DNA from: Undaria pinnatifida
Lineage: Eukaryota; Sar; Phaeophyceae; Laminariales; Alariaceae
Reading direction: 5' to 3'
Assembly: GCA_012845835.1 (NCBI GenBank)
Contig: JABAKD010000016.1
Location: forward strand, 15,765,625 to 15,829,624
Length of the DNA: 64,000 nucleotides
Made by a program: the position numbers and the translations under genes. Positions within the stretch are counted from its first letter, which is position 1, and every line of letters begins with the position of its first letter. Positions 1-11,900 of this stretch are shown piece after piece. Below the pieces are notes generated by a model, which was given only the letters and a program-made list of their open reading frames with translations, was not told the DNA's origin and did no database searches.

Positions 1-610
1 CAAGCACTAAGAAATAATGTGAAAGAGGAGAAGCACCTAGAGATATACGGGGGGTTGAGGGAAGATATTGGAATGAAAACGTATCTGCACGGCCCAATGG
101 ACTACGCGAAAAAGCTGAAACCGCGATTTCGTGGAGGGAACCTGGACCTACCAGAAAGAAGAAAGAGATATACCAGTAGTGGGGAGGAGGAGGACAACGT
201 GGCTACAAGTATGTGCCCGTGTGGCACAACAATAGAGTAGTGCCCGTGTGGCACAACGATAGAGTAGGACTTACATAGTAGGAGAATGTGAAATGTACAA
301 GGAGGAAGGGTATGCGTTAGAGGAGATGATGAAATTAGACGTATGTGACATGGAAGAGTTTGGTCGACTAGAGAGTAGCGAGAAAACGATCACTATCCTA
401 GGAGATAGATGGTGGCCGCAGACGGCGACACAAGACGGGGATAGGATAAGCAAACAATTTCTATGTGGCATATGGAAGAAGCGAAAAGAGCGCCTAATGT
501 TGGAGGTGTCTCTATTAGGAGTAGGAACGGTGCTCCGTCTCGAAGGGGATGCGTGGTTAATGGTAAAATGACTAAGACAAGCAACAAATGAGTACGCCCC
601 CCCCCCCCCC
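1..610 (+). pseudogene. LINE 3' end fragment (zinc-knuckle C-terminus), decayed
   Basis: Two open stretches (19-240 and 293-571) read as one former protein. The first ends in a Cys-Pro-Cys-Gly motif and the second carries a Glu-Cys-Glu followed by charged residues, the layout of the zinc-binding tail (zf-RVT type) after a non-LTR reverse transcriptase. The join is broken: a 27-bp segment holding the Cys-Pro-Cys-Gly codons is duplicated in tandem at 211-265 and introduces stops, and a small deletion shifts the frame just after it. The open frame ends at 569-571, and the sequence continues through AAATGAGTACG into a poly-C tract (597-610). The same terminal sequence recurs at 9690-9812 and, inverted, at 45815-45895, so this is the 3' end of a dispersed element. 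No reverse-transcriptase core lies inside the window on this side. Confidence 0.6.
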
Positions 611-786
611 GGCCGAGGGAGCGCTCCCCCTCCCCAAAAAGATGCATTCCGCATTAAACAACCTTCCTACAAGTATGGAGAGCCCAGTAGGTCGAATAGT
701 CGGTACCTCTCGGAAACGGCTAACTATTAGTCCGATTAATAACTAGTTGGTGACTTAAGTCGTGCGACTCACAGCTCTACCATTTC

Positions 787-935
787 TGATTTACAAAATT
801 TTATTTTAAATACATCAGGGTGTGAGTTCGATATTTTTCTAAGAGTCGGTACTCACATCTGCAAGCTGCGTGATACACCGGTCGCTCATTTTGCAGATAT
901 ATTAATTTATGAAGATGTATGACTCTTGATAATAT
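787..935. repeat. Dispersed ~130-bp repeat, copy 1
   Basis: One of three related copies (others 3013-3148 and 29198-29325). Shared blocks in order: a run of T/A, TACGTCAGCTGTGAG-like, GGTCGATGCTCG-like, GCAAGCTGCGTGATACACCG, TTTTTACAGATGTATT and TGAAGATACATG. No coding potential. Size and AT-rich ends suit a MITE or SINE; no clear terminal inverted repeat was found. Confidence 0.6.
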
Positions 936-1430
936 TAATATTCATCGAGTTGTACTCTGTTTCTTTTTTTTTAGCTCCTCAGGCAAGGAGGCGTGACGAA
1001 AGAAACGATGGCACCCCTATCCCGGCGTATGTCCGTTGTTGTTTCGTGCTGGTCTAAGAGGTGGACCCGGCCCTTCCACCCCCGTGTGCGCACATTGTCG
1101 AGCTTCGACGCAGACCTAAGGCAACAAGAGTGAATATTCTGCTTTTGATGTAGAGGTTTCTTCTTTTTTTTGTCGGGGTAATCGCAACCTCAACTTTTCT
1201 TTTTTTTTTCTTTGTACTTTTGTTCAGTCCCAGCCTTATGAAACACTCCAGCGCTGTCTCTTATTAAAACGCTACCAGCGTTTGTCGTCAACCCCACGTC
1301 TGCTGCTCGACATGTAAACCCACAGCATGCATCGTGCCCCCCTCCCCTCCTTCTGTTTCGCGCCTGTGACCATGGATGGCGCGACAATACGGCGATGCGT
1401 TGACGGTGAAACTCATGTAGCTTCCTGAAG

Positions 1431-4400
1431 GCCTACAACGTGGCACTTGCGGCAAATTTCATCACCGGCGTCATCACGGTCGTGCTGGGGGCGTTCGGTC
1501 CACAAATGCTCCGCATCATTCCGCCGGCAGCCCTTCTTGTGCCCGTCGCGGGTATCGGCTTCACCTTCCTCGGCCTGAACCAGGCTGCCACACCCTTCGG
1601 CGCCCCCCTCGTCGGTTTCATGGCGCGTTGTAACCTGATGGGGGTTGTTTTTGTGACAAGTCATATTTTTGCAACACTTCAATGGCGAAATAAAGAGACT
1701 CGTTTTAGACATCCTCTCACGGCGAAGCATAACTGTCGACTCAGGATCCGGTACACGTTCTGTTGCATTCCGGGAGGTCCAATTTGCGGGACAAAGAAGA
1801 CCCTTTTAACGTTTGTCCTTATCACAAGCGAGCAGAGTGAAAAGCAGACAGTTGTGTTGACAAACTTATGTATTTCGATTAAACACACCGTCCCCGCCCG
1901 GCAAGCTCGTGGAAAAGCGAAAGACCTCTCCCAGATTTTGACAAGCAGGAACGCTGCCAGGATTCGACACTGCTCCGCCGTGGTTGGTTGATTTACGTTC
2001 GCGATCGTTGTTAGTTGCTTTGCGTTCGACTTTGAGGGCGAAATTCAGTACATACCCCCTCCCACCCATTGCGCCCCCCCCCCGTGTTCAAGCGGCACCA
2101 TGATCGCGCACATACATCGCCAAAGGAACAAATTATGCCTACGAAATGTGGAGGAGGATGCAGACTTTTGTGGTACAGCAGTACCGACGCTGGGAGAGTT
2201 TTAGTCCTTGCGATCGTCCGCCAACGGCCATTGACTATCTTTCTACGACCGATCCTGTTTTTCCCGCGCTATCGGCTTTCAGACCATCACCACCTTTTTC
2301 CTTGGATGGTACGGCGGAATCCGTGCCGGTTGGGGCAGCTACAAGATACCCGAAGCTCTGCAGGTCAGAAGCGAATGGTCGCTGGGCAAACATCGAGTGG
2401 GGGGAGGGGGGGGGTCAAAACTTGGACAATCTTGTCATCGAGACACATCTATTTTAACACACTGTGCTCAATTGTAAGATTGTGTCGTCAAGCCTCGGCT
2501 ACGACTCTCCCCGCTCGAAGCCCCTGCTGTGACTGCTGCTACCCTTTTTTGAAGCGAAGCCCAACAAGCTGTGCTTTCTCGAAGATGCGCTACTTGACAA
2601 ACTGTGCTGCCTCGAATTAGTGCTAGCTGTCATTATTTGACCTGCACGGCTTGCTAGTTTGTATTCACATACCCTCATGCCTGCGTTTGTTCCCGCCAAC
2701 CACGAATATCTTCGTCACCAAAAGGTTATAGTCGTAGGTGTTACTCTGGGTTGGATCACGGGCCTCAACAAGTCTGCAGACGTAGAAGAAGCGGTCGACC
2801 ATGTCAAGTGGTGAGAGCTTTAGTCGCTTACCTAGGACTGACAGCATTGTGGGGGCACGGCACGGGACGGGACGGGTGCTCCATTTTTGTTTTCCTGAGG
2901 TTCCTCACGTTGAGGAGCTGTGTGCCTTCCGAGGGGGAAACTGACGTTTGAGAAAAATGCAAGTGCAACCCGATGATCAATCCCATTACCCAGGTATACT
3001 ACGAATAGTATTTTTTTTTAACTATTTCAAATACGTCAGCTGTGAGCTTGATAAATTCAAAGGTCGATGCTCGTCTTTTTCGGAAGCTGCGTGATACACC
3101 GACCGCTCGTTTTTTACAGATGTATTCTTATTTGAAGATACATGATGACGCCCATGGATGTTGCCCTGGGTGAGCATCAACAACAAGTCACTATCTATCA
3201 TAATTATGGCATCTACAAGGGATCCGCATGGTGCCGGCACCCATGCTTCGGGTAGGGCAGGGCAGCACTTCGAATTGTTCGATTCAATATTCGACCGATA
3301 TTCGATGGAGTAAAAAAAATACCACACACAAAAAAAGTCTACGCGTACAGCATGTAAGGTAATGCCAAGAGTTCAATATAGTATAGACTAATAATGGCCT
3401 AATTTAATCGCTGCCGTTTCTTAAGTGAATCCGATTCCGAGCTTCATCAGATTTCGATCGGATAAATCCGAGCACACGCCATCTGACCCTTTAGTCTGGC
3501 CATGAAGAGACGTGTCGAGTTTGTTTCTTATGATGTTTGTACTCCATAAAAAATCCGGGGCCAGCAAGGTGACTGACCATGTCTGCTGCGCCTTCTCTTC
3601 TTCGTAGCCACTGAGAGGCGCGCACTGAGCCAGCTTCTGTTATACCATGCATGATAGTATCTAGATCCGAGCCTCGCAGACCGACTGTCTGTGTAGTCTG
3701 ATCGTGGAGAGACGTGCTGATCGGTGTTCCAGGCTATCGCTGCCTTCGTCATTCAACTCCTCCGATGCTACTGCAATGCTGCTGCTTGTTGCTGTAGATC
3801 GCTCACTTCTAGATACAGTAAGCGATAGTGCTTACGATTTTCGCAGATAAGAATTGCAGGCTCGAGCAGACGAAAATAAAAACATGGCCTTCTTGTCTGA
3901 TCGATCATTGGCCTGGGCTCGTACACAAAGTAAGCGTCATCCGGGGACAATATGGTCACATCCCGGGATCGGAATCCATCCACACATCTACAACTCCGAC
4001 AACCCGGGGATGAACACGGATATCATCCGGGTTGATACCTCCCCGCACGGTGTGGAAACCCCAACCCCACCGGTCGATCTCTGATTGGCTGGGATTCGTA
4101 TATTGAACAAGCTTCACCTTGTTAGAGCAGGGTCCCATCCACTATTAATAGCATTAGCTCACAGAACCATGCATGGCAGTTTTTGGAGGTTCCATTAAAG
4201 CCGCGCTGCGCGGCGATGGGGCATGGGATATCTGGCACGTAGTAGATGTGTAGTTGGGATACCCTAGCACAGAACTATTGGAAATTTGGGGGTTCAAGCC
4301 ACAATGATCACTATCGTTGCCTAATACCCACCGTTCTTTTTCGCCAAGGGACATGCTGGCACAGCAATCAGCGGTAGTCTGGTTTTGATACCCTCGCATT

Positions 4401-5536
4401 GAAGTAAGTAGCAGCAGCTGTGGTCGCGGCGGTAGTAGTAGGAGTAGCAGTACTGTGTTAACGCACGCCTGTGACTCGGCGTGCATGGGACGTTCGGTGA
4501 TGGTGTCGTGTACATGCGCCATTTTCACATTCGTTATAGTAACTCTGCTGCATTTTACTTCTAATTTGGCTTAATGCCAGATTGGAGGTTGGTTGCGCGT
4601 TTGACTTCGCCTTAATATTCCGGTTGTTAGTTCCATTCGTTGCCTTCGGAACTCCCCGTTACTTTTTTGCCCTACTATGTTGCTCTGTTTTTTTTCTATT
4701 TTCCTCAACCCTTTGGCAGTACGTTCTGTCACTCTTTTATTTTTCTAAACCCCTTGGCAGTACGCAGTGCCGTTTTTTGCCTGTTTGCCTTTCACATTCC
4801 TGACCATGCCGCAGCGAAGCCCCCCTTGAACTGGCCTATTAATATTGGAGAGAAGTTGTACAATCAACATTAAACCTGGACCAATTGCATAATTCAGTCC
4901 ATAACAAGTCTGAGATCGGTGCAACTTGCTTGGGTATCGGATATAGCAGCAGGAATAAATCCACTTACTTAACATTACCATCCACCAATCAGCAAAAAGG
5001 AGCAATTATATAATTGTCAAGTAAGAAGCAACACATAATTTATTGTCAATTAAGCTACGTACCAACACGAAACCCGCTTGTAGTTGACCGGCAGACGACC
5101 AAACGGTAGCAACGGAGACAAGCACCACAGCAACAGCACGCCTTCCACACTGCCTATGCTGCTCCAGAGTCTTGGGGGAAAAAGACGACCCGCCCATGCG
5201 ATACCGGGGCGAATGCATGCAACTGGTTCCTTCCGTGGATTCTTCGCTTGGCGTTCGTCTTGCAGCCTTTCTGATCTTCTTGCATCACATCCTTAAAACT
5301 CCTGTCGTTTGTTTTCCTTTTCCTTTCTTTTTTGTTGTTGTTTATATGGTCTGGCCTGTTTTGTTATGTTCTCGTACCCGGTATGCTAGCATTTTACTTC
5401 CTGAAAATGTGTCCCCGCGTTCGTTCACGGCCGTAGCGAACGGATAAGGTAGGGCGACGGGAGCCCTCGAAGAAGACAACATTCGAACAAAGGGATTTGA
5501 CCGAGAAACCCGATATCGAAAAGCAAAGACATAGCG

Positions 5537-5573
<37 letters not shown>

Positions 5574-5575
5574 TG

Positions 5576-5609
<34 letters not shown>

Positions 5610-5610
5610 C

Positions 5611-5703
<93 letters not shown>

Positions 5704-5803
5704 AGTAGTAGTCGTAGTGGTAGTGGTAGTGGTAGTAGTAGTGGTGGTAGTGGTAGTAGTAGTCGTAGTTGTAGTAGTAGTAGTAGTGGTGGTAGTGGTA
5801 GTC

Positions 5804-5837
<34 letters not shown>

Positions 5838-5851
5838 TAGTAGTAGTAGTG

Positions 5852-5929
<78 letters not shown>

Positions 5930-8900
5930 CGATAATCTAACGAACATAACCTCGAAGACATCGCCGAACGAAGCGATTTGAGCCGAGGAATAGAAACATA
6001 CACACAGTTAGTGTCCACGACAGTTTCCCGTTGGCCACGAAAACATCGTATTGTATGCCCGCGTTCAACAGGGAAAAGCCTGACAAAATGTTGCCCCTCC
6101 CAGTCCCCACCGCTCCGTCGTATTTTGCTTGCGACCATTCCACAAACCAAGATTCAAGTTTTCAAAATGAAGAAAGTCTCGAGGAGAGCGCGAAATTTGA
6201 AAAACAGCAATGATATCTCGACCATTCCACAAACCAAGATTCAAAGTTTTTCAAAATGAAGAAAGTTTCGAGGAGAGCGCGGAATTTGAAAAACAGCAAT
6301 GATATCTCGATGCCGCGATCTGTGATGCGCATGCGCTTGATCATGATGTTGAACTCGTTGCTATTTCCCCGCTTTTTTCATGTTTGTTCTTGCACAAGCA
6401 ACACAACTCGCTCGAACCGTTTCCAAACGCACACACACGCTCTCGGCCCACCAGTATTGGAGATTGAGGAGACAAATAACAACCCGTATCTGCACGTAAT
6501 ATCATACCGGTCAAGGCGAGGCCCGTTGTCGACGCTTCCGCGCTCGCTACATGTGCCTCGTATGAAGCGCTTCGCCTTCGATGTTGCTTCTTGCGCGATG
6601 AATTCGAGGATCACGAAATCACGAATTATCTGGGCCAGTGAGCGGCCGCTGTCCAGTTGTAAACAGCAGCTCTGTCTGTTCGCGTGTTCTACCAGTCTGC
6701 CAGCACCGTCCCGTGCGGTATCCACTTGGTATCTCCACAAGCGCGATCAACCAAACAATGCCAGCTGCTGCTGTCAAAGTAAGCTACGTACGTACTCCGC
6801 CAAAAGAAACTATGAACCATAACGCCGAATTCTCTCTATGAACAGCAAACAACATATTATTCTTGTCGGTTCCCGATTCCTAATGATATTTCTCTTGGCC
6901 CGAAATTGTATGCCCGCGTTCGTTCACGGCCGTAGGGAACGGACAAGGTAGAGCGAGCGGCCCCTCGAAGACAACCCTCGAACAAAGGGATTTGACCGAG
7001 CCAACATCGAAAAGGAACGACACAGCAGTAGTAACACAATCCAATGACCAGCGTAAACGCTGCGAGGCGGCCATGAAAAAAAGTTGGAAATAAATTATGT
7101 CAATTTAGAAATTAAGCCAATTACAAAAATACTTTCACATGTTTTGTTCGTTCAAGCTCTGCAGATATCAAGATCCAAACAAAGGCTGGAGAGTACCGCC
7201 CCAAAATACAAAAGTTTAGCAACTTCTCGCTTGCCTCTTGTTCAGCCCCCATACCCGTCCCCGGCTAGGTGCGGAACGGATAAGGCAGGGCGAGGGGCGC
7301 TGGAGCCGCCCCTCGAAGACGGCGCTCGAACAAAGCGATGTGACCGAGAATTTCGAGGATCGAGAATCCGATAGTGAGGCCGAGACGAAAAAACTCCTGG
7401 TCAATCCCGGCCCTCTCAAAAACACGAATCATTTTATACATAGATATGGAAACTATACGATTCATAACATACATCAGTGTTGACAGCAACATATTATATA
7501 CATCGAGTAGCAAGTCGTTATCAATAGTGATAACGGTACCAATGAAACGAATACCATTGTACGATTATCAAATGAAATGGTAGCCCAACGGCACTGGGTA
7601 TGGCTACGACCGTAATACCAGGTATTTTAGTATTGGGAACCCGCCTGTCGTTATCAATAGTAATAGCGGTACAAATAAACGAATAGCATTGTACGACTAT
7701 AATGGTAGTCCAACGACGCTGGGAATAGCTATGACCGCAGTACCAGGTATGTTAGCATTGGGAACCCCGTCTGTCAGATATTGTTTTTAGTGTTACTCCT
7801 ATCGTACCATGCGTCTGCTTGCTTTCCCGGGGCTGATAGCAGTGTGGCAAATCTATGTTTCGAATGGAAGGCGTACTACTCACGAGAATCAGTTGGCGGT
7901 TATGTGCAGCAGCGCCCGGTTCGTTCCGCTTGGTTCTAGTTCGGTGTTTCCTCCCGTTTCTTTCGACAAATCGCGGCTTAAAAGCCTCCGACCGCCCTTG
8001 GCGTGGCGACGACTCTCTAACATAACAATTGCACGCCAAGTCTGTAACACAATAAGTGTAAGCCGCCTGGGAGATTTTTTGTTTTCGTTGTTTTGCTCAT
8101 TAGGTTGGGCACATTTTCTCCCCAAGGCAGGTACGGACCCGTATGGACCGGCCACGAAGTTTTTGACAATTTTGGCGGCACAAAAGACTACCTGGGCATC
8201 ATCTTCCCTATCGCCATTTCCTCCGTCGGCACGTCTCTCATGGCTCTCGTCAGTGCTAAGACCGCAGGTACGGCAAATGCACGATGTAAACTATGAGCCG
8301 CATCATTTCGCACGTCGGACACATCAGGATCTAGACAGTCTCGATCGCCTGTCGTCAGGTGCGGCGTCTGGGGGCAATCCTTTGGCATATCGACGGGTTT
8401 AGTACTGATACGTAGGCATGCATGCTGTCGCGTGAACCGCAACATGTAACCGATATCGGGAACCTCGCCGACTACGAGGCATATAATTCACTCTGTTTGC
8501 TCTTCTTTTGATTGATCTGGGTCCATCTACCGAGCCGGGAGTTGCAGCAGTGCTGCCCCCCGGGCTCCTGCTGAGTTCAGGAGTGTAGGTGTGGTGCTGT
8601 GCCTGGCGATCTTCTTTCGTGGTGTGTTGTGCAGGGTTTGTGTAGTCCAGACCCAACCCAGAAAACGTGTGATGGATCATTCAGATCAATTGGTTCTCAC
8701 TCGGCAACATGATATATAGGCAATGTGTTGGTATAGTGTGGATCTGTGTGGAACCTGATCTTTACTCGTACGTCTCTGAAAATATGCGTTACATAAAAAT
8801 GCGGTACAACCTAGCCCAAACGCGGTGCAACCTGAACCAATGAGCTTCAACACATGTAGATAATATGTTAAAGCGTAATATCCGACACCATGCAGATCAT

Positions 8901-11900
8901 ATAGACCACGGGTCTGTCCACCCTGAAAGTGGACCATGAATAGGAGTTTGATCTGTGCGATGTGCAATTATTTCGAGTGCCGTTGGTTTGCCTGTAGTGC
9001 GAGGCGTGCATGTGTCTGGTCTGGTGTGCGTTCTGCTTTGCATGTATCTATATATTTTTTTCCTCGTCGCATTCTCGTTCAAGTTGTTGGGAGTACCTGC
9101 GTGTCAGGCCAACTGCCTGGGTAGGAGGGTCAAAGACGGCAGACGAGGTCTAATGTAGACCAAGGGAGCAGTTCGATGTAGAAATGGCACTGCTCTAGGC
9201 GGTCCTACGCATTGCCCCCGGGTTTTAGTGGCTTGGCCTAAGGGGCTAGTTGTATCCAACGGCGGGCCTATAGCGAAACACGACATAACCGAAAAAGATG
9301 TATATGTTATGTGAGGTAGCCGAATGTCTCATGTATCACACTACGACTACGAAGGCAAACACATAAGAGGATCCGGGAAGCTATATACCATAACAGGTCA
9401 AATCGACTAAAATAGGTTCATGGCTTCCAAAACAATCAGACTCACGCCCCCTCGTACCCCCCACTCTGCTTGACACCACTTATAGCTAGTCTACCTACGA
9501 AAATCGAATGGGAAGTATGAGCGAGGGAGGGTGTCACGCGGGAGGACATCATCCGAACTTGCTGTGTTTTCCCACGATGGTGGATGTGTCGAGACGGGAA
9601 AACACCACCTACTCGTGCATGTAAACGACGTACGGGGCACCTCATGGTGGTCCGCGCTTGACGCAGGCAATGTCTGCCTGGCCGGCGACAACCCGACGTG
9701 CTCCGTCCCGGCATTGCAGCCCCCCCCCCCTACATCTCGAAAGGGGTGCTTGGTCAATGGTCAAACAATTAAACCAAGGACCAAATGAGTACGCCCCCCC
9801 CCCCCCCCCCCTACCCGCCCTTTCCCTTTCTTCCACCACACAGGCGACCCTTACCCGATAACGGAGAGCATGATCATTGACGGTATGGGCACGATAATAG
9901 CCTCCCTCTTCGGGTCGCCGTTCGACACAACGATCTTTTTCGGGCATCCGGCGTACAAGAAAGCGGGCGCCAAGACCGGCTTCAGGTATGAAAGCTAGCG
10001 ACGCTCTCGCGCCAGGGGTCTGCCCTCTGCGAGGCTGCTTCGATGTTAGCGTGAAAGGGTTGATTGGGCGAACGGTTAGCAGATAAATGAAAAAAATCAG
10101 AGGAGGGGCTTAGGGTCGCACTTCGCCATGAAGAGGCGGTCGGTCAAAGTTTGAACTATCTAAAAATTGCGCAAAGCAGTCTCGCGGCGAGTGGTACGTG
10201 TTGCAAGAGCGCAGCATCGGTCGCCCGTTTGTCGCACTGCCGGCCGGAGGGTGGATTGTACTAGTGTTGCCAATATCTCGCAATGCCTCACTTCACCCCC
10301 CCCCCCCCCCCCCGTCGGCCACCGTTGCGTTTCTGCTTGCCATCGGACTCGCCACGCTTATTTTGGTGCAAAGTTTCATGAACGGCGTCGTCTACCTCTT
10401 CTTGTCGTGGTTCGGCCTATTTGCCCTCATCCGGTCGTTCATAAACCAGCAGACGATCGGCCCAATTGTCTTATTCGTCGGACTCACGCTCTTGGAGGAG
10501 TGCTTTTGCTTCTTGCCGGCCAGACACTACGCCCCAGTGCTGTTTGGTCTGTTCCCTTCCGTCGCCGGTGAGTACGGAGACACCTTTGTGGTATACTACA
10601 TTTTTTTTAACAACGTTTGTGCATGAAAGTGACAACGCTAGCGTGTACATTGCGAATGAAATTGAGTTAAATCGACACACGACGTGTATGAAAATAAATG
10701 GAAGTGTGGCGATCTCAAGCTTTATTTTTCCCCATCCGTCGGAGGATTTGAAAAAAAAAAAATAATGTGTATTACCATTGGGTCCCACAAAACGTTTAAC
10801 AGCGTTTGTGCATAAACGAGATCATGTGGCCGTATGTCGCTTGTCTTGTTGGGAGAGGAAATTACCAAAAGGGGGAAAGCGGTGTACCGGGTACAATCTT
10901 GTCAAGTAGTAGCTTGTATGTGCAGATCGTGCACCGCAGGCGTAAGGTCGACCTCGAAAACTCTCTGCGTTGGATTTTTGCCAGGTGTGGTAGACCTCGA
11001 CGGCAGTCGAGAGGTGTTTTTCTCTTGCTACGCGAGTGCCGAGCTTTACGCCGTGTTCGTTTTGATGCGGACGTACCGTCGCTAATAGTGTATCGCTGAT
11101 GCGTGAATACCAAGATAAGCGGAGCAACTACTAGTGCAATCACATGAGCACAGGGCCAGCAAGCGAGTGCGAGGGTGGATTACTAAGCACAACGGAAACG
11201 GTCGATGTAGTTAGTTGCACGCGAACAAGTGGTCAACGGCAGAAAGATACCGCACACACATGTACGGTGCAGCGTCAGGGCACCGGTGGACAAGATATTT
11301 TGAACCAAGTCCAAGAAGCAAGGAGATTGTTTGTGGACTATCCTTTGCTGGCTTTGTGAGCCCGGTGATTCGAGCAATTGAGGAGCGAGCTCCATGGGAG
11401 AATTCGAGAAGGCAAAACTTGGAGCAATAGTGGAACCTTACGTCAATTTATACTAGCACACCTGCTATCTTCTAAGAACCTGCAGATGCGTCATAACGAG
11501 CACGTACTACTCAACTGGCCCAGGTCACGTCCACAACGGCGTACGTAAAAAATAGTTCTTGCTATATACGCTGAACAAAACTTCTAGACAGCTTTCCCTT
11601 TATAGGAATCTAAAAGATTCATACGGAATGGTACGAAATTGTCATTTACCGACAATGCAAACAATCTCCAACAACACGCGAATGCACACATGCCCTGATT
11701 CCCTTTCGCCCACTTTGTCGGCCGACGCAGACTGGGTGACGAGTATCGCCGATCGCACGCCGCGTACAAGCTTTGCCAAAGACGGAACCGCCTACAACGG
11801 CAATCTGCCCAGCCTCACCGAACGCTGGTGGTGAGAGGAAATGTGGTGGACTTTCTTTTTCCCTTCTGCGAGCAGTCGGTCATTCGGTCGATCGGACTAT

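Noticed and set aside
5342..6150. Long open frames of poly-Tyr, poly-Thr, poly-Ser and poly-Val
   Set aside because: All derive from the AGT/ACT microsatellite read in different frames; no non-repeat domain.
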